This document shows, piece by piece, positions 6,427 through 13,222 of a stretch of DNA of 14,768 nucleotides (position 1 is its first letter; every line of letters begins with the position of its first letter). The notes under the pieces were generated by a model. The model ran no database searches and was not told the origin of the DNA. It worked only from the letters and a program-made list of their open reading frames with translations. This DNA is from Chitinophagaceae bacterium. GTDB lineage: Bacteria; Bacteroidota; Bacteroidia; Chitinophagales; Chitinophagaceae. Location of the stretch: the NCBI GenBank assembly GCA_025455665.1, contig JALOMC010000044.1, forward strand, positions 1 to 14,768, read 5' to 3'. Made by a program: the position numbers and the translations under genes.

Positions 6427-6446
6427 GGGGTATTTTTGAATACCCC
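6427..6446 (+). promoter_or_regulatory. Perfect 8-bp palindrome enclosing a TATTTTTG promoter-like box
   Basis: GGGGTATT (6427-6434) is the exact reverse complement of AATACCCC (6439-6446), with a 4-base centre. The octamer TATTTTTG at 6431-6438 matches the Bacteroidota -7 consensus TAnnTTTG and lies inside the palindrome. It ends 21 bases before the ATG at 6460. The site may be an operator over the promoter, or a hairpin. A second short palindrome, ATAGATCTAT, lies at 6390-6399. Confidence 0.5.
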
Positions 6447-6459
6447 CAAAACAACTGTC

Positions 6460-7353
6460 ATGCGTTTATCATCACTGCTCACGTTGCTTTTGATGCTGTC
6501 TTTTATCGTGAGCTGTCAAAAGGAATTTTCTTTCGAATCGGACAATGCACCCGGCACCGATGTAGATACCACAGGCAGCGGCAGCGGTAGCGGTAATGCT
6601 TCAGACACAGCACTGCTGTATCGTACCGAAATGAAAGAGGCGGATGGCGAGCCTATTAACCGGGGCTTTAGCACATACGACTACAACAGTGCCCGCCAGG
6701 TGGTAAAGGTGCAGGGCCAGCTGACGACAGATGTGGGTATCGAATATTTCTACAATGAACTGCTACGCGATGCCGGCGGTACGATTATCGGTGCCATTAG
6801 CTACGACAGTGAGAACGGCAGTGATACATTATTTGGCAAAGCCATCAGAAATGTAGCAGGGCGCATCATTAGTTTCGTACGTTACTCCGATCGGGCATAT
6901 TCAACCATCTACGATAGCACTGTATACACATGGAGCGGCCAATGGCCTGGTCAGGCAATACAATACGACATGACGGACCCTTCAGATCCGATACCATTAA
7001 CAAGACTCGTACTGACATTCAACACCAATGGATTGCTATCAAAAATGGACGGGCAGGAGTGGGACGACATTGACGGCAAGTGGGACCCTCAGGTATTATC
7101 TTCCGTTTTCACCTACGACAACAACCCCTCTCCGCTGGCAGGTACACTCGACGAATTTTTGGTTGGTTTTCGTGACCTGATAGGGAACAGAAATTTGCTG
7201 AAAATAGAAGGGGGTACAGCGGGTATATTGGCGCCATTGAGCGAAAACACCTACCAGTACCGGACCGACGGCCGGCCGGCATCAGCCAATATAAAGTCTC
7301 TCATCAGTGCCAGTGGGGCCAAATCGGTCAATCAATTGTTCTTTTACCGATAA
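6460..7353 (+). CDS. Lipoprotein with YD-repeat-like segments, function unknown
   Basis: A 297-aa predicted lipoprotein from the ATG at 6460. An in-frame TTG at 6436 lies inside the palindrome and is an unlikely start. The signal peptide ends in FIVSC (Cys19), followed by QKEFSFES; this Cys-Gln-Lys-Glu start is common in Chitinophagaceae surface lipoproteins. A Gly-Ser linker (GSGSGSGN, encoded around 6574-6597) separates the anchor from the body. The body contains recurring aromatic-Asp/Asn strands (STYDYNSARQVVKV, EYFYNELLRD, TYQYRTDGRPAS), reminiscent of YD/RHS-type beta strands, so an extended beta structure on the outer surface is plausible. It stands alone and runs toward the convergent DUF5522 gene with no obvious terminator. 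No enzymatic motif is visible. Confidence 0.75.
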   Translation: MRLSSLLTLLLMLSFIVSCQKEFSFESDNAPGTDVDTTGSGSGSGNASDTALLYRTEMKEADGEPINRGFSTYDYNSARQVVKVQGQLTTDVGIEYFYNELLRDAGGTIIGAISYDSENGSDTLFGKAIRNVAGRIISFVRYSDRAYSTIYDSTVYTWSGQWPGQAIQYDMTDPSDPIPLTRLVLTFNTNGLLSKMDGQEWDDIDGKWDPQVLSSVFTYDNNPSPLAGTLDEFLVGFRDLIGNRNLLKIEGGTAGILAPLSENTYQYRTDGRPASANIKSLISASGAKSVNQLFFYR

Positions 7354-7362
7354 AGTACAAGA

Positions 7363-7401
7363 GCCGGCAACGCAGCGCACCTTGATTACTGCCGGCAACG
7401 C
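7363..7401 (+). repeat. 11-bp direct repeat at the convergent gene ends
   Basis: GCCGGCAACGC occurs at 7363-7373 and 7391-7401, starting 28 bases apart. The second copy lies in the last codons of the DUF5522 gene; the first lies between the convergent stop codons. The repeated word is short and GC-rich, so it may be coincidental. Confidence 0.4.
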
Positions 7402-7583
7402 TGCTGTTGTTTCTGCAGCAAATCGGCACGGCGGGCTTCAGGCACATTTTCGTAGTCAAATGGGCAGTGCATACAGCCGTTGCCGCAGCAGCTGCCACGA
7501 TCAAGGTGGTACTTTTCGGTGAGCACTATATATCCCTGCTCGTTGTAGTAGTAGTCTTCGCCTTCTTTCAGGTGCAATTTCAT
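7386..7583 (-). CDS. DUF5522 domain protein (small cysteine-rich)
   Basis: A 65-aa protein with the DUF5522 signature: an acidic-aromatic start (KEGEDYYYNEQGYIVLTEKYH) followed by a tight cysteine cluster, SCCGNGCMHCPFDYENVP (Cys32, Cys33, Cys37 and Cys40), likely to bind a metal such as zinc or an iron-sulfur cluster. The biochemical role is not established. The C-terminal tail QKQQQRCRQ is low in complexity. It starts 27 bases after the TrmB stop on the same strand, so the two are probably co-transcribed, which hints at RNA-linked biology without proving it. It ends 32 bp from the convergent lipoprotein stop. Confidence 0.85.
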   Translation of the reverse strand: MKLHLKEGEDYYYNEQGYIVLTEKYHLDRGSCCGNGCMHCPFDYENVPEARRADLLQKQQQRCRQ

Positions 7584-7610
7584 GGGTGTATCAGTCGATC
7601 GGTGCGTTAA

Positions 7611-8324
7611 TCAGGTGTCGGTAGACAGCTCAGTTTGCTTGATCCATTCGGCAAACGAAGCATCCAGTGCCAACGGCAACTCGGCTGGTAAGCTAAAGCA
7701 GCAGTAGTGAATTTTGCCGCTTTGTGCGATGTCGAGCCCCTCATAATGCGTTTTGATGTTCAACAGTTCAGGCGCCTGTGCCTGCTGGTACACATCGTTG
7801 AAACAAGTAACGAGGTGACAGCCGTAATGTTCGATCACCTTGAGCGTGAAGCGAAACAGCAGTGGCGAGTCGGTTTTTAAATGAATAAGGGCGCCAGGCG
7901 CTAAAAAACGCTGGTACTTGCGCAAAAAGCCGGGGTGCGTGAGCCGCTTTTTGGCCCGGCTGGTGCGCAACTGCGGATCGGGAAAGGTGAGCCATATTTC
8001 CGCCACTTCGCCGGGTTCAAAATATTGGTCGATGCGTTCTATTTGGGTGCGCATAAAGCCCACATTGGACAGCCCTTCTTGCAGGGCGGTTTTGGCACCT
8101 ACGTACAGCCGGTTGCCTTTTACATCTACCCCCAAAAAGTTGCGCTGCCAAAACATCCTGCCCAGCCCTACTGCGTATTCCCCTTTGCCGCAGGCCAGTT
8201 CCAGGGTCAGCGGTTGTGGTTTTTCAAAAAAATGAGACCACCGGCCGGCCATCCCTTCCGGATATTCCAGCACGTTCTTAAAGTCTTTGATGGCCGCAAA
8301 GCGGATCAGTTTTTTTTGGCCCAT
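7611..8324 (-). CDS. trmB: tRNA (guanine-N7-)-methyltransferase TrmB
   Basis: SAM-dependent enzyme forming 7-methylguanosine at position 46 of tRNA variable loops, in the cytoplasm. The ATG at 8324 gives 237 aa, the normal family length, and MGQKKLIRF is a typical start; the open frame reaching 8411 has no family support. Motifs in order: the SAM-binding LELACGKGEYAVGLG (41-55), the acidic LGVDVKGNR at the end of strand 2 (Asp67), WLTFPDPQLRTSRAKKRLT (111-129) with the FPDP tRNA-binding loop, HLKTD (148-152), and the C-terminal THYE (192-195) of the active site. All key residues are present. It is preceded by a TACCTTTG box and followed after 27 bp by DUF5522 on the same strand. Confidence 0.95.
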   Translation of the reverse strand: MGQKKLIRFAAIKDFKNVLEYPEGMAGRWSHFFEKPQPLTLELACGKGEYAVGLGRMFWQRNFLGVDVKGNRLYVGAKTALQEGLSNVGFMRTQIERIDQYFEPGEVAEIWLTFPDPQLRTSRAKKRLTHPGFLRKYQRFLAPGALIHLKTDSPLLFRFTLKVIEHYGCHLVTCFNDVYQQAQAPELLNIKTHYEGLDIAQSGKIHYCCFSLPAELPLALDASFAEWIKQTELSTDT

Positions 8325-8331
8325 AGGGCGG

Positions 8332-8339
8332 CAAAGGTA
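8332..8339 (-). promoter_or_regulatory. TAnnTTTG -7 box before trmB
   Basis: On the minus strand the sequence reads TACCTTTG, identical to the boxes before SCO and upstream of alaS. It ends 7 bases before the trmB ATG, implying a nearly leaderless message. No clear -33 element is seen. Confidence 0.55.
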
Positions 8340-8398
8340 GGTGTGTAGCCCCACCCGTCGCCCATGCTGGAAGCCTTGCACCAGGCTTTCCGTGCCCC

Positions 8399-8446
8399 CC
8401 CAATCAACCAATTAACTAATTAACCAATCACCCCACCAACCAATCC
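8399..8446. repeat. Degenerate 8-bp tandem repeat (ACCAATYA type)
   Basis: Six consecutive octamers are in register: CCCAATCA, ACCAATTA, ACTAATTA, ACCAATCA, CCCCACCA and ACCAATCC. The word ACCAAT recurs exactly every 16 bases (8407, 8423, 8439). The array lies between the divergent trmB and the gene at 8468, 60 bases or more upstream of the trmB box. It could be a regulator-binding array, or a decayed microsatellite. Confidence 0.6.
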
Positions 8447-8455
8447 TTCATTCCC

Positions 8456-8463
8456 CAATTTTG
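8456..8463 (+). promoter_or_regulatory. Possible -7 box before the gene at 8468
   Basis: CAATTTTG matches TAnnTTTG at all but the first base and ends 4 bases before the ATG at 8468, the same geometry as the SCO and trmB boxes. Confidence 0.35.
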
Positions 8464-8467
8464 CAGC

Positions 8468-8947
8468 ATGCTCAAACCTGCCTCTCTGGCCGATATAAAA
8501 GCCGAACTGCAGACGCTGCCCCCCGACGAACTGCTGGCACTGTGCCTGCGGCTGGCCCGCTTTAAGCAAGACAATAAAGAGCTGCTGAGCTACCTGCTGT
8601 TTTCAGCCCATGATACAGATGCATTTATGGCAACGGCACGCAGCGCTATCAGCAGCGGCTTTGCCGAGGTAAATACAACAAGCATTTTTTACGCCAAAAA
8701 AACGCTGCGAAAGCTGCTGCGCCAGGTAAACAAAATAGCCCGCTACGCTGCCGACAAAGAGGTGGAAGTGGCCCTGCACCTGCACTGGGCGGCCTGCCTG
8801 CGCCAGCTGCCCCATCACCTTACCAATACGGCCATTGTAGAAAAAATGCTGGCCAGCCAGCTACAAAAGATAGGCAAGCTGATAAAGGGACTGCACGAAG
8901 ACCTGCAGTACGATTATAAACGCCAGCTGCAGGCCATCCGCGGTTAG
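8468..8947 (+). CDS. Conserved hypothetical protein, helical
   Basis: A 159-aa soluble protein with no signal peptide or membrane helix. The whole sequence looks alpha-helical. It opens with ASLADIKAELQTLPPDELLALCLRL (leucine heptads), followed by KQDNKELLSYLLF and a basic stretch YAKKTLRKLLRQVNKIARYA near residues 74-93. Short Bacteroidota proteins with the pattern LPxxEL, LCLRLARFKxDNKELL are familiar to me, but they carry no assigned function. The basic helix could bind nucleic acid or a partner protein; this is inference only. The ATG at 8468 follows a promoter-like box by 4 bases. It is probably monocistronic, or lies in a loose unit with the DUF4870 gene 72 bp downstream. Confidence 0.78.
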   Translation: MLKPASLADIKAELQTLPPDELLALCLRLARFKQDNKELLSYLLFSAHDTDAFMATARSAISSGFAEVNTTSIFYAKKTLRKLLRQVNKIARYAADKEVEVALHLHWAACLRQLPHHLTNTAIVEKMLASQLQKIGKLIKGLHEDLQYDYKRQLQAIRG

Positions 8948-9019
8948 CACACACGGGCGGCCACAAAGTGTGTTTTGAAACTTGCAATGAATGCCTATCT
9001 TGACTGCAAATGCAAGTCC

Positions 9020-9394
9020 ATGTCGCAGCAGCCGTTTGATACAAAAGACATTTTCAACCAGGAAGAAAGATTTGTGACACCGCCCACCAGCGATGAGCGA
9101 ACGCTGGCCATCCTTTGTCATTTACTGGGCTATTTTCTTAGCTTCTTGGTGCCGCTCATTATTTATCTGGTCAAAAAAGATGAGTCGCCGTATGTGGCAG
9201 CGCATGCCAAGGAGGCATTGAATTTTCAGATCACGCTGTTTCTGGTAGTTATCGGGCTGTTCATTACCATCATTGGCATTTTGCTGGTTTGGGTAGTGGC
9301 CATAGTTGCCATGGTACTGGCCATTGTAGCTACCGTAAAGGCAGCCGAAAACAAGCTGTACCGCTACCCGCTTACACTCAGGCTGATCAAGTAG
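9020..9394 (+). CDS. DUF4870 domain membrane protein
   Basis: Small integral-membrane protein of the DUF4870 family (Tic20-like fold), 124 aa from the ATG at 9020. An in-frame ATG at 8987 would add an 11-residue Cys-containing extension that I consider untranslated. A polar N-terminus is followed by SDERTLAILCHLLGYFLSFLVPLIIYLVKKD (residues 24-54), the family's typical first helix and basic turn, then SPYVAAHAKEALNFQIT and two close hydrophobic helices (about 70-108). The C-terminus is short and basic. The molecular role of DUF4870 proteins is unknown. The gene converges with the M23 peptidase gene, whose stop lies 4 bp away. Confidence 0.87.
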   Translation: MSQQPFDTKDIFNQEERFVTPPTSDERTLAILCHLLGYFLSFLVPLIIYLVKKDESPYVAAHAKEALNFQITLFLVVIGLFITIIGILLVWVVAIVAMVLAIVATVKAAENKLYRYPLTLRLIK

Positions 9395-9398
9395 CTAC

Positions 9399-10370
9399 CT
9401 AATCAAAACTCTGGTTTCGCGTAGCAGCCAATTGCAGCAATCGGTTGTATTGCTCAGGCGTCAGATCATTGTAAAAAAAGTAGATGGGATCCACCTTCAC
9501 GCCGTTTTTGATGACCTCGTAGTGCAGGTGGGCGCCGGTGCTTTTGCCGGTGCTGCCTACCCAGCCTATTACTTCGCCCCGCTTTACAGTTTGGCCGGCA
9601 CGGGCCTTTATGCGCACCATGTGGGCATAAAGGGTTTCGTAGCCAAAGCCGTGGTCAATCACCACATTATTGCCATAGCCGCCGCTGTTAAAGCTGGCTT
9701 CTTTTACCCGCCCATCGGCGGTAGCGTATATGGGGGTGCCGGTAGGCGCCGTAAAGTCGAGGCCCGCATGCATTTTGGGCACTTTATAAATGGGATCAAT
9801 GCGGTAGCCAAAGCCGCTGGCAATGCGTTCCAGGTCCTTGTTGGCCACCGGCTGTATAGCGGGGATGGCTGCCAGCAGGTCCTGCTTGCGTTCTATCATT
9901 TTTTCGATGCTGCCAAAAGAGGTCTGCTGGGCATTCAGCCGGTTGTGCAGGCGCTGCAGCTGGGCCGCCATATCGGTTATCAGCTGCTCTTGCCCCATGC
10001 TTTGTACTTTTTTCAGTTCGGCTATTTCATCCAGCAGGCGGGCCCGGGCACTATCGGGCAGGGGGTCGGCTTCAAAAATGCTGCGATACACGTTATTGTC
10101 CCGCCGTTCCAGTGTGGCCAGGCGTTGCTCCAGCTCGTCTATCTGGCGGCTCAGTAGCTGGTAGTTCGATCGCAGGTTGGCATTTTCCTGCTGCAGGGTC
10201 CGCTCATTGGCACTGGGAAAATAGCGCTGCCCGATGAGTACAATGATGAACGCCGTGGTAAGCGCTGCCGCCACAAACCCAAAAATGCGCAACAGCTTTA
10301 CCCGCAAGGGTGTCACCAGCTTTTCGTAGCGCAGTGTATGGGTGTTATAGAAATACTTTACTTTTTTCAC
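9399..10370 (-). CDS. M23 family metallopeptidase, membrane-anchored with coiled coil
   Basis: Envelope peptidoglycan endopeptidase of the LytM/M23 type, or an EnvC-like amidase activator. From the GTG at 10370 it has 323 aa. This start yields (V/M)KKVKYFYNTHTLRYEKL, where homologues in my memory begin. A GTG at 10433 would add 21 residues; neither option is an ATG. A membrane helix lies about 27-46 residues in, followed by a coiled coil (about residues 55-170), then the LytM domain. The Zn ligands HAGLD (His201, Asp205) and the second His of AHLHYE (His283) are present, as are the catalytic YAHM His250 and the first His of HLH (His281), so the domain should be catalytically active. It is transcribed divergently from alaS. 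The substrate is presumed to be the stem-peptide cross-link. Confidence 0.9.
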   Translation of the reverse strand: MKKVKYFYNTHTLRYEKLVTPLRVKLLRIFGFVAAALTTAFIIVLIGQRYFPSANERTLQQENANLRSNYQLLSRQIDELEQRLATLERRDNNVYRSIFEADPLPDSARARLLDEIAELKKVQSMGQEQLITDMAAQLQRLHNRLNAQQTSFGSIEKMIERKQDLLAAIPAIQPVANKDLERIASGFGYRIDPIYKVPKMHAGLDFTAPTGTPIYATADGRVKEASFNSGGYGNNVVIDHGFGYETLYAHMVRIKARAGQTVKRGEVIGWVGSTGKSTGAHLHYEVIKNGVKVDPIYFFYNDLTPEQYNRLLQLAATRNQSFD

Positions 10371-10453
10371 GACGGCCGCATTCGCTGTTTTGCTGGCGGG
10401 GCTGGCCGGTGGCCGGGCACCAAAATGGCCCACCTTGCACCGCCCCTAATCTT

Positions 10454-10461
10454 TACCTTTG
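10454..10461 (+). promoter_or_regulatory. TAnnTTTG -7 box for alaS
   Basis: TACCTTTG is the third identical copy of this octamer in a promoter position. A TTG at 10435-10437 lies 16 bases upstream, slightly short of the usual -33 spacing. Transcription would start near 10465-10468, leaving a leader of about 125 bases before alaS. Confidence 0.5.
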
Positions 10462-10467
10462 CCCACC

Positions 10468-10572
10468 TTTTACCGACGGGGAGGCTGCCAAAAATAGCCC
10501 TTCGCCGTGTCATACCGCTCATTTTTGCGATGGGTGGAAGCCTCGCCCTGGCATGGCCCGCCGGCGGTAAAA
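10468..10572 (+). promoter_or_regulatory. Possible structured leader of alaS
   Basis: TTTTACCG (10468-10475) is the exact complement of CGGTAAAA (10565-10572). Nested inside, GAGGC (10481-10485) can pair with GCCTC (10540-10544), and CGGG (10477-10480) with CCCG (10557-10560). All three helices are compatible, so the leader could close just before the alaS start. The first arm begins about where transcription should start. No known riboswitch or T-box sequence is recognisable. Confidence 0.35.
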
Positions 10573-10577
10573 ACTGA
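10530..10577 (+). CDS. Putative 15-codon upstream ORF in the alaS leader
   Basis: ATG at 10530 to TGA at 10575-10577 encodes MGGSLALAWPAGGKN, with three Ala and four Gly among 15 residues. It sits 13 bases before alaS and overlaps the 3' arms of the possible leader helix. The sequence CATTTTTG lies 2 bases before its ATG, resembling the short-leader promoter pattern elsewhere in the window. Translation is unproven, and an ORF this short arises easily by chance. Confidence 0.22.
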   Translation: MGGSLALAWPAGGKN

Positions 10578-10590
10578 AAACCAACTTGCT

Positions 10591-13203
10591 ATGATGACCG
10601 CCGCTCAAATACGCCAGCAGTTTCTCGACTTTTTTGCCTCTAAGCAGCACCAGGTGGTGCCCAGCGCCCCGATAGTGGTAAAAAATGACCCGACCCTCAT
10701 GTTTACCAATGCAGGCATGAACCAGTTCAAAGATTATTTTTTGGGCAACCAAACCCCCGCCAGCAAGCGGGTGGCCGATACCCAAAAATGCCTGCGGGTA
10801 AGTGGCAAGCACAACGACCTGGAAGAAGTGGGTGTAGACACCTACCACCACACCATGTTTGAAATGCTGGGCAACTGGAGCTTTGGCGACTATTTCAAAA
10901 CAGAAGCCATTGCCTGGAGCTGGGAACTGTTGACCGAAGTGTATCAAATTCCGAAAGACCGCCTGTACGTGACCGTGTTTGAGGGCGATGCCAAAGAGGG
11001 CCTGCCGAAAGATGAAGAAGCCGCTGCGGAATGGGCCAGGTGGATCGACCCCAGCCGCATTTTGCTGGGCAATAAAAAGGACAACTTTTGGGAAATGGGC
11101 GATACCGGGCCCTGTGGCCCCTGTACCGAAATACATGTGGACTGCCGCCCCGATGCCGAACGGGCCGCGGTAGATGGCAAAACCCTGGTGAACAACGATC
11201 ACCCGCAGGTGATTGAAATATGGAACAATGTATTCATGCAGTTCAACCGGTTGAAAGACGGTAGCCTGCAGCCGCTGCCTGCCCGCCACGTAGATACGGG
11301 TATGGGCCTGGAGCGGCTGGTACGGGTGCTGCAGGGAAAAAACAGCAACTACGATACCGATCTTTTTACAGGCACCATTGCTGCGGTAGAAAACATCACC
11401 GGCACCAAATACGACTTCAGCGATAGCAAGCAGGCCGTGGCTTTCCGCGTACTGGCCGATCATATCCGTGCCATCAGCTTTACCATTGCCGACGGACAGC
11501 TGCCCGGCAATACCGGTGCCGGCTACGTCATCCGACGCATACTGCGCCGGGCAGTGCGCTACTACTACAGCTACCTGGGCTACAAGCAGCCGCTGCTGCA
11601 CCAGCTGGTGCCGGTGCTGGCTACACAATTTGAGCAGGTATTTGCCGAACTGAAAAAGCAGGAAGCATTTGTAAGCAAAGTGGTGATGGAAGAAGAACAG
11701 GCGTTTTTGGCTACGCTGGAAAAAGGACTAAAACGCATGGCCGAATTGATGGCGGATAGCAATGCGCTAATTGCCGGCGATAAAGCATTTGAGCTGTATG
11801 ATACGTACGGCTTTCCGCTGGACCTGACCCGCTTGATAGCTGCCGAAAACAGCCTGCAGGTAGATGAGGCTGGATTTGAAGCAGCCATGCTGCAGCAAAA
11901 AAATCGCAGCCGTGCTGCCACTACGCTCGATACCGGCGATTGGCAGATCGTCAACGAAACACCGGGCCTGGGCTTTGTGGGCTACACCGACCTGAACGTA
12001 GGCACCCACGTACAGAAGTACCGCAAGGTGAGTGCCAAGGGCAAAGAGCAATACCAGATTGTGCTGGCCAGTACGCCTTTTTATGCCGAAAGCGGCGGGC
12101 AGGTGGGCGATCAGGGCTGGCTGCAGTGGGCCGAAGAGCAAGTGGCAGTGGTAGACACCAAAAAAGAGAATGACCTGATTGTACACTTTGTAGACAGCCT
12201 GCCCCAAAGCCTGGAAGGCGATGTACGGGCGGTGGTAAATGCTGAACGCCGGTTGTACACCATGTACAACCACACAGCCACCCACCTGATGCATGCTGCG
12301 CTACGCCGGGTGCTGGGTACCCATGTGGCACAAAAAGGCTCGCTGGTCAATGATGAATACCTACGCTTCGACTTTTCGCATTTTAGTAAACTGAGCGAAG
12401 ATGAAATACGCCAGGTAGAAAAAATGGTGAACGACCAGATACGGGCCAACATTCCCGTAATGATAGAAAGCCTGCCCAAGGAAGTGGCCCTGCAGCGTGG
12501 CGCCATGGCCCTGTTTGGCGAAAAGTATGGCGATGAGGTACGGGTCGTCACTATCGATCCTGACTACTCGGTAGAGCTATGCGGCGGCACGCATGTGATG
12601 CATACCGGTATGATTGGTTTGTTTGCCATCAGCAGCGAAGCGGCGGTGGCAGCCGGCGTGCGCCGTATCGAAGCTTTTACCGGCCCTGCTGCGTTTCGCT
12701 ATTTCAGCCAAAGCATCGATAACCTGAAAGAGCTGGGTACGCTGCTGAAGGCAAAGGACCCGCTGAAGGCAGTAGACCGATTGCTGACAGAAAATGCACA
12801 GCTGAAAAAACATGTAGAAATGCTGGAAGCCCGGCAGCTGGTGGCCATCCGCAATGAGCTGTTGCAAAAAGATGAAATAATAAACGGCATCAACTTTATA
12901 GGCGATGTGGTAGAGGTACCCAATGCCGATGCCCTGAAGCGCCTGTGCTTCGATATGAAAAATCACCTGACAGACTATGTGGTTGTACTGGCTACGAATA
13001 TTGGCGGCAAGCCATTTGTAGCCGTGAGCATAGCCGATAATGTGGTGGCTGCCAAAGGCCTGGATGCTGGTGCCATTATCAAGCAGCACCTGGCACCCAT
13101 CATCAAGGGGGGCGGTGGCGGACAGAAAAATCTGGCCACTGCCGGCGGACAAGATGCCAGCCAACTGGCGCAGGTAATAACAGTGGTAAAAAATCTTTTG
13201 TAG
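10591..13203 (+). CDS. alaS: Alanyl-tRNA synthetase
   Basis: Class II synthetase that charges tRNA-Ala, cytoplasmic and essential, 870 aa, close to the E. coli length. The ATG at 10591 (or the next codon, also ATG) gives MTAAQIRQQFLDFF, a typical start; the open frame reaches further upstream but without family similarity. Domains in order: a catalytic core with MFTNAGMNQFKDYFLG and HHTMFEMLGNWSFGDYF (motif 2 region), RHVDTGMGLERL, and the tRNA-recognition region around 300-450; an editing domain with the zinc site HTATHLMH (His561, His565) and CGGTH (Cys664, His668); and the C-Ala domain with a Gly-rich run at 840-844 and ATAGGQDAS. All catalytic and editing ligands are present. A possible structured leader precedes it, and the M28 peptidase starts 20 bases after its stop. 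Confidence 0.98.
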   Translation: MMTAAQIRQQFLDFFASKQHQVVPSAPIVVKNDPTLMFTNAGMNQFKDYFLGNQTPASKRVADTQKCLRVSGKHNDLEEVGVDTYHHTMFEMLGNWSFGDYFKTEAIAWSWELLTEVYQIPKDRLYVTVFEGDAKEGLPKDEEAAAEWARWIDPSRILLGNKKDNFWEMGDTGPCGPCTEIHVDCRPDAERAAVDGKTLVNNDHPQVIEIWNNVFMQFNRLKDGSLQPLPARHVDTGMGLERLVRVLQGKNSNYDTDLFTGTIAAVENITGTKYDFSDSKQAVAFRVLADHIRAISFTIADGQLPGNTGAGYVIRRILRRAVRYYYSYLGYKQPLLHQLVPVLATQFEQVFAELKKQEAFVSKVVMEEEQAFLATLEKGLKRMAELMADSNALIAGDKAFELYDTYGFPLDLTRLIAAENSLQVDEAGFEAAMLQQKNRSRAATTLDTGDWQIVNETPGLGFVGYTDLNVGTHVQKYRKVSAKGKEQYQIVLASTPFYAESGGQVGDQGWLQWAEEQVAVVDTKKENDLIVHFVDSLPQSLEGDVRAVVNAERRLYTMYNHTATHLMHAALRRVLGTHVAQKGSLVNDEYLRFDFSHFSKLSEDEIRQVEKMVNDQIRANIPVMIESLPKEVALQRGAMALFGEKYGDEVRVVTIDPDYSVELCGGTHVMHTGMIGLFAISSEAAVAAGVRRIEAFTGPAAFRYFSQSIDNLKELGTLLKAKDPLKAVDRLLTENAQLKKHVEMLEARQLVAIRNELLQKDEIINGINFIGDVVEVPNADALKRLCFDMKNHLTDYVVVLATNIGGKPFVAVSIADNVVAAKGLDAGAIIKQHLAPIIKGGGGGQKNLATAGGQDASQLAQVITVVKNLL

Positions 13204-13222
13204 GCCCAATAAGAAAGCAGGT

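Noticed and set aside
8325..8411. Extended N-terminus of TrmB from an upstream start
   Set aside because: The extra residues have no family similarity, and the region contains the TACCTTTG box and part of the octamer array. The ATG at 8324 gives the standard protein.
9432..10157. 241-codon open frame on the plus strand
   Set aside because: It is antisense to the M23 peptidase gene, which has all catalytic residues. The composition looks like a shadow of that gene.
10507..10590. N-terminal extension of AlaRS from a GTG at 10507
   Set aside because: The family start is at MTAAQIRQQF. The upstream residues are atypical and overlap the probable leader.
10519..11628. 369-codon open frame on the minus strand
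   Set aside because: Antisense to the catalytic core of alaS, whose sequence is strongly conserved. The product has no domain or promoter-like box.
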